The notes beneath the pieces are model-generated. The model was not told the DNA's origin, searched no databases, and saw nothing but the letters and a program-made list of their open reading frames with translations. The position numbers and the translations under genes are program-made. Positions 1 to 5,967 of a DNA stretch of 8,204 bases are shown here, one piece after another. This stretch comes from Legionella genomosp. 1 (GTDB lineage: Bacteria; Pseudomonadota; Gammaproteobacteria; Legionellales; Legionellaceae). Position 1 is the first letter of the stretch. Each line of letters begins with the position of its first letter. The stretch is taken from positions 1 to 8,204 of the forward strand of contig CAMBDN010000111.1 of the NCBI GenBank assembly GCA_945865355.1, given 5' to 3'.

Positions 1-129
1 CCGATAATTCAGTCGGAATCCAGTTGTAACGCGGCTTCATCTAGGTGGCTCCCCAATTTTTATAAACTTTGCACCTGGCACATGATACAGCAGACAACCC
101 TTATCAGCACTGACTTTAAAGAAAATTAG

Positions 130-146
130 AAACTAGCAACGAGGTG
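130..146 (+). repeat. 17-base inverted repeat, left copy
   Basis: AAACTAGCAACGAGGTG occurs here and, reverse-complemented, at 8057-8073. Extending leftward over a single mismatch adds TTA, for 20 of 21 matching. This copy overlaps the TAG that ends the readable part of the broken oxidoreductase gene. Confidence 0.7.
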
Positions 147-388
147 TAATCGTGAGATCCGTGATATATCTGTACATGACATCGTAACCGGCCAACCCTT
201 CCATAAAGTCAAATACATCTTTTTGGACCCATAGTACCTGTTGCCTAACACCCAGCTCTTCTATTCGGTCCGCTACAATCGCTATTTTCTCGCCTGGTGG
301 ACAATGTTGTAATGCTGAGGCTGCAGCCATCAAGCCAATGGGTCCAGAACCAATAACCACCCTGGTTCGGTGGAGACAGCAGGGGTGT

Positions 389-409
389 CAGCAGCAGCAG
401 CAACAACAG
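389..409. repeat. Short CAG/CAA trinucleotide run
   Basis: Seven consecutive triplets (four CAG, two CAA, one CAG) lie in the N-terminal part of the broken flavoprotein gene. On the coding strand they give a Val-Val-Ala-Ala-Ala-Ala stretch. Gain or loss of units would change length but not frame. Confidence 0.6.
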
Positions 410-523
410 TCAAACCATCGGGCTCTGCTCCATAGGTTGGAGTATCTTTATTCCCTTTAGCGTCTTTACCTTGCATAATCATTCTCCAATATGAATTTAA
501 ACAACGTGGATCATTGTGTTGGG

Positions 524-544
524 TTAATTATAGACAATAATTAA
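524..544. promoter_or_regulatory. AT-only dyad containing a TATAAT box for the leftward gene
   Basis: Perfect 8-base arms TTAATTAT (524-531) and ATAATTAA (537-544) flank a 5-base centre. Read leftward, 532-527 is a perfect TATAAT, placed about 50 bases before the ATG of the broken oxidoreductase gene. No good -35 box is visible at the usual spacing. It may be a promoter core with a dyad operator. An AT-rich chance palindrome is also possible. Confidence 0.35.
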
Positions 545-584
545 ATATTTTGATCGAGAAGCGCTTTGTAAAAACAAAATCGGT

Positions 585-612
585 TTTGCAGGAACCACGA
601 CCATGCTACAAT
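585..612 (+). promoter_or_regulatory. Candidate sigma70 promoter for psd
   Basis: TTTGCA (585-590) and TACAAT (607-612) are separated by 16 bases. TACAAT matches the -10 consensus at five of six positions, but the -35 is weak. It lies about 75 bases before the chosen psd start and is the best candidate in the spacer. Confidence 0.35.
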
Positions 613-690
613 TGCTGATTTTTCTAATGCCCCTTTTTTTACTATCGCCGTGTGCAATTAGGATGCGTTAATCAATTAGGAATGAAGATT

Positions 691-1554
691 ATGCTCGCTG
701 ATTATTTGAAAGCTTTCTGGCACTATTTATTACCAAAACATGCTTTAACGCGTCTTGCAGGCTTCCTTGCCTGTATTCAAAACCCAGCAATAAAAAATTA
801 TTTAATCCGTTATTTTATTCGAAAATATGATGTCAAATTGAATGAAGCTCTCGAAGAAAACCCAAAAAATTATATCGATTTCAACTCGTTTTTTATTCGC
901 CAATTGAAGCCTGAAAGTCGCCCCATCGCTAATTGCGACATTGTTTCTCCTGTTGATGGATATGTCAGTGAGATAGGGAGTATCAATGAGGGCACGTTGT
1001 TACAAGCCAAAGGCAAATATTATTCAGTCGACGAGTTACTGGGCTCTGAAAAAGAATTAAGCTCCCCGTTTAACCGCGGCCTTTTTGCAACGCTTTACTT
1101 ATCACCCAAAGATTACCACCGTGTACACATGCCTATTGAAGCGACATTGAAGGAAATGATTTATCTACCCGGCAAATTGTTTTCAGTACAACCAGCAACT
1201 GCGCGCGTTATTCCCAATCTCTTTGCTGGCAATGAGCGACTGGTGGTGTTTTTTGACACCAAAGTAGGCTTGATGGCCATGGTATTGGTCGGTGCAACGA
1301 TTGTAGGGGCAATTGGTACCCGCTGGCATGGTGATTTAGCCCGCAGCCGGAAGCCCCGCCACATCGCTCTTCCAGAAGGCGCCAAAGCGCCTATTCGACT
1401 CCAACAAGCGGATGAGCTAGGCTACTTCAAGTTAGGGTCTACCGTTATTTTACTGTTCGCTGATAGCCAGCGCGTACAATGGCAGCAAGGCCCGCAAGCC
1501 GGCAATAAAATTCATTTTGGTGAAGCACTGGGCTTTATAAAGCAGAAAGAATAA
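691..1554 (+). CDS. psd: Phosphatidylserine decarboxylase proenzyme
   Basis: Decarboxylates phosphatidylserine to phosphatidylethanolamine at the inner membrane, the last step of that phospholipid's synthesis. The 287-residue product follows E. coli Psd almost throughout (N-terminal YLLPKHALTRLAGF, then FFIRQLKPESRPI). The proenzyme cleavage motif LGST is at 248-251. In the family, autocleavage before the Ser (here Ser250) yields a beta chain and a short alpha chain with an N-terminal pyruvoyl group. The residues corresponding to the self-cleavage triad are present: Asp89 (SPVDG), His146 (YHRVH) and Ser250. The C-terminus is shorter than the 322 residues of E. coli and lacks its acidic tail. 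I chose the ATG at 691 because AGGA (678-681) sits 9 bases upstream and the protein then aligns with E. coli from residue 1. A GTG at 652 and an ATG at 682 are in frame but poorly placed. No terminator hairpin is evident after the stop. Confidence 0.97.
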   Translation: MLADYLKAFWHYLLPKHALTRLAGFLACIQNPAIKNYLIRYFIRKYDVKLNEALEENPKNYIDFNSFFIRQLKPESRPIANCDIVSPVDGYVSEIGSINEGTLLQAKGKYYSVDELLGSEKELSSPFNRGLFATLYLSPKDYHRVHMPIEATLKEMIYLPGKLFSVQPATARVIPNLFAGNERLVVFFDTKVGLMAMVLVGATIVGAIGTRWHGDLARSRKPRHIALPEGAKAPIRLQQADELGYFKLGSTVILLFADSQRVQWQQGPQAGNKIHFGEALGFIKQKE

Positions 1555-1604
1555 GCGGTCCATTTGAAGATAATTTAGTACAGTAGGCCTCTTGAAAAAA
1601 GCAG

Positions 1605-1632
1605 TTGCAACCGTTGTTTTCAGGTTTATAAT
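1605..1632 (+). promoter_or_regulatory. Sigma70-type promoter for the 87-residue protein gene
   Basis: TTGCAA (1605-1610) and a perfect TATAAT (1627-1632) are separated by 16 bases and lie 25 bases before the GTG start. This suggests the small gene is transcribed independently of psd, with a short leader. Confidence 0.7.
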
Positions 1633-1657
1633 GTTTTAATCAAATAGGAGTATTACT

Positions 1658-1921
1658 GTGATTGAATACATATATAAAGGGTTTAAAATTTCATACAAAA
1701 TTTTCCCCGTTGATTTTGAAAAAAACGCTTATAAAGCCGATGGATCAGCTACTTATCTGCTCAATACACCAAAATCCTTTATGCCTAAAAAGCTTCATAC
1801 TGAATACGTTACGCATGTTGGTGCCGAACATGAAATTAAAAAATTACTTGAAAATTACGTCGATCTTGAATTAAAAAGTTTTTACGAACTGAAAAAAGAA
1901 AAAGAACAAGCGGCAAACTAA
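1658..1921 (+). CDS. Small protein of unknown function, 87 residues
   Basis: I do not recognise this protein. It starts at a GTG preceded by a strong AGGAG (1646-1650) 7 bases upstream and has a good promoter, so it is very probably translated. It opens with alternating aromatic and basic residues that look like beta strands (IEYIYKGFKISYKIFPVDFE), followed by YKADGSATYLL and a TPKSFMPKKLHTEYV segment. It ends in a long, highly charged probable helix (about 56-85, rich in Lys and Glu). There is no signal peptide, membrane segment or cysteine pair. Size, soluble character and a basic-then-charged layout suggest a small cytoplasmic accessory protein, but the sequence gives no function. It stops 33 bases before the 3' end of the convergent tRNA gene. 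The start codon may instead be used from an overlapping frame (ATG at 1662), but that frame encodes nothing recognisable. Confidence 0.75.
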   Translation: MIEYIYKGFKISYKIFPVDFEKNAYKADGSATYLLNTPKSFMPKKLHTEYVTHVGAEHEIKKLLENYVDLELKSFYELKKEKEQAAN

Positions 1922-1954
1922 CATACAAACATTAAGGATATCTGCGATCATTAA

Positions 1955-2041
1955 TGGTACCGAGAAGAGGACTCGAACCTCCACGGGGTTACCCCCACTA
2001 GCACCTGAAGCTAGCGTGTCTACCAATTCCACCACCTCGGC
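1955..2041 (-). tRNA. tRNA-Leu, anticodon CAG
   Basis: An 87-base class II tRNA with a long variable arm. It closely resembles E. coli tRNA-Leu(CAG), including TGGTGGAATTGGTAGACACG across the D arm and the anticodon stem-loop CTAGC-TTCAGGT-GCTAG. The anticodon CAG corresponds to plus-strand 2005-2007. The variable arm pairs GGGG with CCCC, the T arm has GTTCGAGTC, and the acceptor stem closes with G-U pairs at both ends. The 3' CCA is encoded (1955-1957). It decodes CUG codons. It lies convergent to the 87-residue gene and divergent from the phosphodiesterase gene. Confidence 0.97.
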
Positions 2042-2051
2042 AATCGACGCT

Positions 2052-2080
2052 AAAGTACTTAAGTTCTTATCTCCTGTCAA
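2052..2080 (-). promoter_or_regulatory. Promoter of the tRNA-Leu gene
   Basis: On the minus strand a perfect TTGACA (2080-2075) is followed after 17 bases by TACTTT (2057-2052), a weak -10, 10 bases before the tRNA 5' end. The consensus -35 and GC-containing discriminator (AGCGTCG) fit a stable-RNA promoter, though the -10 matches only three of six positions. Confidence 0.6.
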
Positions 2081-2103
2081 TTATTTTTTGGCGCAAACCT
2101 AAA

Positions 2104-2883
2104 ATGAATATCATCCACCGCATCGAAAAATGGGTTGATCGTTGTATTGCTTATTTACCTAGGCAACGTCCCCTTAAAAAGGAAACTAACAATGCCTCCC
2201 TTATTGCGCACCGCGGCGCTCATGATGATGCCTTGTCAATCAAAGAAAATACGCTTGCTGCATTTTATCGCGCATTAAATTTAGGCTGTCAGGGCATTGA
2301 GTTTGACTTGCATGCAACAGCATCTCATGTTTTGGTGGTCATTCATGATCCGACATTAAAACGATTATGGGGGCATGATGTTGCAATTAATCAACTGAGC
2401 TTCGAAACACTCAGAACATTGGCCCCAGCATTGCCAAGTTTAACAGAGGTCGTAGAGCGCTATAGCAAGCGGATGCATTTATTTATTGAGCTTAAAGCCC
2501 CCTTTAACAATAGCAACGAATTGGCAAACATATTGCAGCGTTTAGCCCCTTGTGTGGACTATCATTTGCTTTGCCTAAATGACGCGGTGTTCCCAACGCT
2601 TGCCTTGTTTCCTAGAGAATCATTACTATTGGTGCCGACCTTTAATAACGTCAATAAATTTTGCAAGTTGAGTCTGCAACAAGGTTATGGTGGGATTCTT
2701 GGCCACTATTTAATGCTTGGTCATCGGCAAATAAAGCAGATGCAGACCGCCAAACAACTGGTTGGCGTAGGTTTTGTCGATTCAAAATTCAGTTTATACC
2801 GCGAACTAAATCGCGGCATACCTCTATTATTTACCAATAATGCCGCTATTATGGCCGATTGTTTGAAAGAGTTGCGTGATTAG
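2104..2883 (+). CDS. Glycerophosphodiester phosphodiesterase (GDPD family, UgpQ-like)
   Basis: Hydrolyses glycerophosphodiesters to sn-glycerol 3-phosphate and an alcohol, recycling phospholipid head groups. The 259 residues form a single GDPD TIM-barrel domain. The signature residues appear in order: HRG at 36-38, ENT at 48-50, the metal ligands in GIEFDL (Glu66, Asp68), catalytic HD at 81-82, and IELK with Glu129 and Lys131. It is about the length of cytoplasmic UgpQ (247 in E. coli) and much shorter than periplasmic GlpQ. There is no signal peptide, so a cytoplasmic enzyme is inferred. The first 30 residues form a basic extension ahead of the barrel. No Shine-Dalgarno sequence is visible before the ATG, so either initiation is weak or the message is near leaderless. 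Substrate preference cannot be read from sequence. It ends 12 bases from the convergent stop of fumC. Confidence 0.92.
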   Translation: MNIIHRIEKWVDRCIAYLPRQRPLKKETNNASLIAHRGAHDDALSIKENTLAAFYRALNLGCQGIEFDLHATASHVLVVIHDPTLKRLWGHDVAINQLSFETLRTLAPALPSLTEVVERYSKRMHLFIELKAPFNNSNELANILQRLAPCVDYHLLCLNDAVFPTLALFPRESLLLVPTFNNVNKFCKLSLQQGYGGILGHYLMLGHRQIKQMQTAKQLVGVGFVDSKFSLYRELNRGIPLLFTNNAAIMADCLKELRD

Positions 2884-2895
2884 TACGGCGCATCA

Positions 2896-4287
2896 TTATT
2901 CAGGTCCAATCATTTCTTCAGGCTTCACATATTCAGCAAATTGTTCTGCGGTTAAAAACCCTAGTTTCACCGCGGCCTCTTGCAATGAAGTGTTCTCAAG
3001 GTGTGCGGTTTTAGCAATCTTCGCCGCTTTATCATAGCCAATATGTTGGTTAAGTGCGGTAACCAGCATCAGTGAATTTTGTAAATAATAATCAATGACC
3101 GGCTGATTCGCTTGAAGTCCTTCGGTACAAAATGCTTGAAATGAGGTGCAGGTATCTGCCAATAGATTAACGGAATGGAGTACGTTAAAAATAATAACCG
3201 GTTTAAAAACATTCAATTCAAAATTACCTTGGCTTGCCGCCATGGCCACCGTAGTGTCATTACCCATTACTTGAACGCAGACCATGGTCATGGCTTCGGC
3301 CTGAGTTGGGTTTACTTTGCCAGGCATGATCGATGAACCGGGTTCATTTTCAGGCAAAATCAATTCGCCTATCCCGCATCGTGGTCCAGAACCTAACCAC
3401 CGCAAGTCATTCGCGATTTTCATTAAGGCACAGGCGAGTGCTTTTAATGTGCTGTGCGCCATGACTAAAGGCTCGTGACTTGCAAGCGCTGCAAATTTAT
3501 TAGGCGCAGAAACAAACGGTAACTCAGTAATCGACGCGATTTGTGCAGCAGCGCGCTTGGCAAATTGTGGATGTGTATTCAAACCAGTGCCTACCGCGGT
3601 ACCACCTAATGCCAACTCATATAATTCAGGTAAAACATGTTCCATCCTGATGAGACAGGCATCTAATTGTGCAACATAGCCTGAGAATTCTTGACCCAGC
3701 GTTAGCGGCACTGCATCTTGCAAATGGGTACGTCCAATTTTAACAATGCCTTTAAATGCCTGCATTTTAACCGCTAAGCCATCCCGCAAAACGCGTACCG
3801 CAGGAATCAAGACCCGCTGAAATGCAATGGCTGCGGCAATATGCATCGCGGTAGGAAAGGTATCATTCGAGGATTGCGACATATTGACATGATCATTGGG
3901 ATGAATGGGGGATTTGCTGCCGAGAATGCCACCGGCAATAGCAATAGCCCGGTTGGAAATCACTTCATTCGCATTCATGTTCGACTGAGTCCCGCTGCCC
4001 GTTTGCCATACGTGTAAGGGAAAATGCTCATCCAGCTTGCCACTACTCACTTCCTCTGCCGCCTGGACAATGAGTTTCGCTTTATCTTGGTCTAGTTTGC
4101 CTAAGTCAAGATTGGTCAATGCGGCCGCTTTTTTTAATATACCAAAAGCATGGGTTACTTCGCGCGGCATAATATCACTACCAATATTAAAATGGTGTAA
4201 CGAACGCTCTGTTTGCGCGCCCCAATATTTATCAGCAGCAACGGCGATTTCTCCCATGCTATCGGTTTCTATGCGTTCAGTACTCAT
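2896..4287 (-). CDS. fumC: Class II fumarate hydratase
   Basis: Interconverts fumarate and L-malate in the TCA cycle; the class II enzyme is an iron-independent homotetramer in the cytoplasm. The 463-residue product matches E. coli FumC (467) over its full length. Key regions are GSGTQSN (97-103), the substrate-binding SSND (139-142), TH188LQDA with the catalytic His188, and the flexible signature loop GSSIMPGKVNP with catalytic Ser318. NTHP and APNKF follow the family pattern. The chosen start is the ATG at 4287, with a GAGAG ribosome site upstream and an E. coli-like N-terminus (MSTERIETDSMGE). An in-frame ATG 16 codons upstream would add MIPCVQFLAPLRESIT, which has no family counterpart. 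The gene faces the phosphodiesterase gene tail to tail with no room for separate terminators, and diverges from rsmE. I see no convincing promoter in its 211-base upstream region. Confidence 0.97.
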   Translation of the reverse strand: MSTERIETDSMGEIAVAADKYWGAQTERSLHHFNIGSDIMPREVTHAFGILKKAAALTNLDLGKLDQDKAKLIVQAAEEVSSGKLDEHFPLHVWQTGSGTQSNMNANEVISNRAIAIAGGILGSKSPIHPNDHVNMSQSSNDTFPTAMHIAAAIAFQRVLIPAVRVLRDGLAVKMQAFKGIVKIGRTHLQDAVPLTLGQEFSGYVAQLDACLIRMEHVLPELYELALGGTAVGTGLNTHPQFAKRAAAQIASITELPFVSAPNKFAALASHEPLVMAHSTLKALACALMKIANDLRWLGSGPRCGIGELILPENEPGSSIMPGKVNPTQAEAMTMVCVQVMGNDTTVAMAASQGNFELNVFKPVIIFNVLHSVNLLADTCTSFQAFCTEGLQANQPVIDYYLQNSLMLVTALNQHIGYDKAAKIAKTAHLENTSLQEAAVKLGFLTAEQFAEYVKPEEMIGPE

Positions 4288-4330
4288 TGTTATGCTCTCT
4301 CTTAATGGTGCTAAAAATTGCACGCATGGT

Positions 4331-4346
4331 ATCACAAGGGGGTGAT
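4331..4346. promoter_or_regulatory. Short dyad upstream of fumC
   Basis: ATCAC (4331-4335) and GTGAT (4342-4346) form 5-base inverted arms around AAGGGG, about 45 bases before the fumC start in the fumC-rsmE divergent region. The position suits an operator, but arms this short arise easily by chance. Confidence 0.2.
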
Positions 4347-4391
4347 GTAGTCCCTATGAAATTGGTGGTGCATTGGCCCTTACGTAATGAT

Positions 4392-4418
4392 CCTGTATTT
4401 TTCTTCGCTACATACAGG
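4392..4418. repeat. 27-base hairpin, 7-base arms and 13-base loop (copy 1)
   Basis: CCTGTAT (4392-4398) and ATACAGG (4412-4418) are perfect inverted arms around a T-rich 13-base loop, in the 211-base space between the divergent fumC and rsmE genes. A second hairpin of the same dimensions and related sequence is at 7441-7467. No T-run follows, so it is not an ordinary intrinsic terminator. Confidence 0.5.
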
Positions 4419-4498
4419 CTAACGATCATGGTCGTGGGTAGATGGGTTTTTTCTCTAAGACGACAGTGTATACTTGGAAAAATTATTGAGAGTGCGTC

Positions 4499-5227
4499 GT
4501 GAGAACAATACGAATTTATCAACCAGGACCGTATGCAATAGGGCACAACGTTGAATTATCAACAGCTGCCAGTCAACACGTTGCTGTGGTACTGCGTATG
4601 CAGCCGGGGGAATTGTTAACGCTATTTTGTGGCGATAACCGTGAATTCTCAGCAACGATTACCGCCATACATAAAAAGAAAGTGGTGGTTCATATCAATC
4701 ATATCGCCGAAATTAATCGTGAATCGCCCTGCGCACTTCATCTCGCCCAAGCCATTTCAAAAGGCGAACGTATGGAGATAGTGATTCAAAAGGCCGTGGA
4801 ATTAGGTGTAGCTAGTATCACACCATTATTAACTGCACATTGTGTGGTGCGCTTAGATGCGGAGCGCCAAGCAAAGAAACATGCGCAATGGCAAAATATT
4901 GCGATTGCTGCATGCGAGCAGTCCGGTCGTAATCAATTGCCCATGATTCACCCGATCTGTACCCTGGATACCTATTTGCAACAATGCACTGCAATAACCA
5001 AACTCGTATTACACCCAAGCACAACTAAATCATGGCGTGACTATTCATTCACCACCGGTGATATAGCCCTTTTGATTGGCCCCGAAGGGGGATTGAGTGA
5101 CGATGAAGTGGCGCTCGCAACCACCCAGCAATTTTATCCTTTAAGTTTAGGACCACGGATTTTACGCACAGAGACCGCAGCGATTGCTGCATTAAGTGTA
5201 TTGCAAGCAACTGCAGGTGATTTTTAA
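4499..5227 (+). CDS. rsmE: 16S rRNA (uracil-1498-N3)-methyltransferase RsmE
   Basis: Methylates N3 of U1498 in 16S rRNA of the small subunit, using S-adenosylmethionine. The 242-residue product has the RsmE layout: an N-terminal PUA-like beta-barrel (about 1-70) and a C-terminal SPOUT methyltransferase domain with the knotted SAM site. Diagnostic segments are QAISKGERMEIVIQKAVELGV (about 84-104), CEQSGR (139-144), LLIGPEGGLSDDE (191-203) and LGPRILRTETA (217-227). E. coli RsmE is of similar length. Translation begins at a GTG with GAGAG six bases upstream. A TATACT (4469-4474) could be its -10 box, but the matching -35 is poor. The gene stands alone between the divergent fumC and trxA, which has its own promoter candidate. 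No clear terminator follows the stop. Confidence 0.95.
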   Translation: MRTIRIYQPGPYAIGHNVELSTAASQHVAVVLRMQPGELLTLFCGDNREFSATITAIHKKKVVVHINHIAEINRESPCALHLAQAISKGERMEIVIQKAVELGVASITPLLTAHCVVRLDAERQAKKHAQWQNIAIAACEQSGRNQLPMIHPICTLDTYLQQCTAITKLVLHPSTTKSWRDYSFTTGDIALLIGPEGGLSDDEVALATTQQFYPLSLGPRILRTETAAIAALSVLQATAGDF

Positions 5228-5258
5228 GCGCCGTAGAGCGCCAAAAATATAAGTTCTA

Positions 5259-5288
5259 TCGCAAAGTAGTGCTCAACGAGTATATAAT
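5259..5288 (+). promoter_or_regulatory. Promoter candidate for trxA
   Basis: A perfect TATAAT (5283-5288) lies 33 bases before the trxA ATG, with TCGCAA (5259-5264) as a weak -35 after an 18-base spacer. It is the only good -10 in the 94-base rsmE-trxA gap. Confidence 0.5.
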
Positions 5289-5321
5289 AATAAGTAAGCA
5301 TTTTATTAATAGAGGTCATTT

Positions 5322-5648
5322 ATGAGTGAACACATTAAGACAGTAACTGATTTGAGCTTCGAGCAAGACGTTTTGAATTCAACCAAGCCGGTTCTAGTTG
5401 ATTTTTGGGCTGAATGGTGTGGACCTTGCCGTGCTCTAACGCCGATTTTAGAAGACGTTGCGGCGAACTACAGTGAAAAAGTCACCTTTGCCAAAATCAA
5501 TATTGACGAACACCCACAAACGCCTTCTAAATATGGCGTAATGAGTATTCCGACACTTATTCTATTTAAAAACGGGCAAGTAGAAGCGATTAAAATGGGC
5601 TTACTGTCTAAACCACAATTGAGTGCGTTTGTTGATAGTCATACCTAG
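5322..5648 (+). CDS. trxA: Thioredoxin 1
   Basis: Small cytoplasmic disulfide reductase that passes electrons from thioredoxin reductase to targets such as ribonucleotide reductase. The 108 residues form one thioredoxin fold. The active site is WCGPC (Trp32, Cys33, Cys36), preceded by the buried Asp27 in VDFWAEW, with the cis-proline at Pro77 in SIPT. The FKNG turn and a C-terminal helix complete the family length (109 in E. coli). The otherwise conserved segment before the last helix reads KMGLLSK. The ATG follows AGAGG with 6 bases between. rho lies downstream on the same strand, as in E. coli, but the 319-base gap holds strong hairpins, so co-transcription is uncertain. Confidence 0.97.
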   Translation: MSEHIKTVTDLSFEQDVLNSTKPVLVDFWAEWCGPCRALTPILEDVAANYSEKVTFAKINIDEHPQTPSKYGVMSIPTLILFKNGQVEAIKMGLLSKPQLSAFVDSHT

Positions 5649-5675
5649 GCTCTGTTGACAAAGATTACTAAAGCC

Positions 5676-5696
5676 AAGAGGGATCTTCTCCCTCTT
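5676..5696. repeat. Perfect 8-base inverted repeat after trxA
   Basis: AAGAGGGA (5676-5683) and TCCCTCTT (5689-5696) pair perfectly around a 5-base loop, 27 bases after the trxA stop. No T-run follows, so Rho-independent termination is not supported. It more likely protects the trxA 3' end or is part of a larger intergenic repeat with the adjacent hairpin. Confidence 0.6.
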
Positions 5697-5697
5697 C

Positions 5698-5728
5698 CGT
5701 CCTCTCTTCCCGAAGGGGAGAGGGGACG
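5698..5728 (+). repeat. Strong 14-base-pair hairpin with GAA loop after trxA
   Basis: The arms 5698-5711 and 5715-5728 pair at all 14 positions as plus-strand RNA, with 12 Watson-Crick pairs, two G-U pairs (5703/5723 and 5708/5718) and a GAA loop. As minus-strand RNA the two wobbles become A-C mismatches, so the plus-strand transcript is the better-folding one. It starts one base after the previous hairpin. The arms are alternating purine- and pyrimidine-rich tracts, resembling dispersed intergenic palindromes of the REP type. No T-run follows. Confidence 0.65.
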
Positions 5729-5773
5729 TACGGGATTTAAACAGAACAAGATCTAGAATAGCCCCCTCTCCCC
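5715..5773. repeat. Alternative 11-base pairing that competes with the trxA hairpin
   Basis: GGGGAGAGGGG (5715-5725) is the right arm of the preceding hairpin. It is also a perfect inverted match of CCCCTCTCCCC (5763-5773), 37 bases further on. The two pairings exclude each other. Whether this reflects a regulatory switch or three copies of one simple motif cannot be settled from sequence. Confidence 0.5.
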
Positions 5774-5967
5774 AGAAAAATTATTATAAAAACAAGATGG
5801 CTTTTTTAAAACATCTGTGGTAGGCTGGTAGATCTGATTGTGGTACATTTTTGCTTAAGCATCAATAATTGCGAAAAGTACGTGCATCAGCAGCTTGCTG
5901 AGCTGACCTTCCCGTGAAAACTACCCTGGATACCCATTTCATTTAACCAACACATCAAGTGAGAAGT
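5774..5967 (+). other. rho upstream region with no gene; two minor dyads
   Basis: The rest of the trxA-rho spacer has no convincing gene. It contains the palindrome TGCTTAAGCA (5852-5861) and a modest bulged hairpin (5887-5906, outer arms TCAGC and GCTGA, loop CTTG), 61 bases before the rho ATG. No clear promoter is visible; an AATAAT at 5864-5869 is the best -10-like match. In E. coli the corresponding interval carries the rho leader, through which Rho reduces its own expression. A similar role here is inference. Confidence 0.35.

Larger units (their letters stand above)
1..476 (-). pseudogene. Broken FAD/NAD(P)-binding oxidoreductase-like gene (runs off the left edge)
   Basis: The remains of a gene for a dinucleotide-binding protein, probably a flavin-dependent oxidoreductase or monooxygenase. 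An ATG at 476 has a good ribosome site (GGAGA) upstream and starts a frame reading MQGKDAKGNKDTPTYGAEPD and onward to ...STEPG before it runs into a stop near 330. A second frame, one base out of register, begins near 363 and reads RVVIGSGPIGLMAAASALQ, a GxGxxG Rossmann loop with the hydrophobic strand before it, then a charged strand (EKIAIVADR). One missing base around the GGG at 360-362 would join the two. The second frame stops at TAG (133-135), stays open and protein-like (VSADKGCLLYHVPGAKF), meets a TGA at 37-39, and continues to the window edge. One frameshift and two stops indicate a decayed gene. The shift site has no obvious slippery heptamer, so programmed frameshifting is unlikely. 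The exact enzyme cannot be named. Confidence 0.75.

Noticed and set aside
389..409. CAG run as a phase-variation switch
   Set aside because: Triplet changes do not alter the reading frame, and the gene is already broken elsewhere.
652..690. GTG start for psd at 652
   Set aside because: It has no ribosome site and adds 13 residues not found in E. coli Psd; AGGA is correctly spaced for the ATG at 691.
1955..2041. tRNA-Leu as an integration site for a genomic island
   Set aside because: No repeat of its 3' end was seen elsewhere in the window, and no integrase or phage gene flanks it.
4288..4335. N-terminal extension of FumC by 16 residues
   Set aside because: The extension has no counterpart in E. 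coli FumC, and the ATG at 4287 has the better ribosome site.
4277..4546. Open frames on both strands in the fumC-rsmE gap (minus 4277-4546, plus 4287-4502)
   Set aside because: They overlap the starts of two certain genes, lack ribosome sites and encode nothing protein-like.
5230..5250. Intrinsic terminator after rsmE (two GCGCC motifs followed by AAAAATAT)
   Set aside because: The GCGCC motifs are direct repeats, not inverted; the possible stem is only 4 pairs, and the following tract is A-rich rather than T-rich.
5797..5823. 8-codon open frame upstream of rho as a leader peptide
   Set aside because: It has no ribosome site, and its sequence (MAFLKHLW) has no regulatory codon run.
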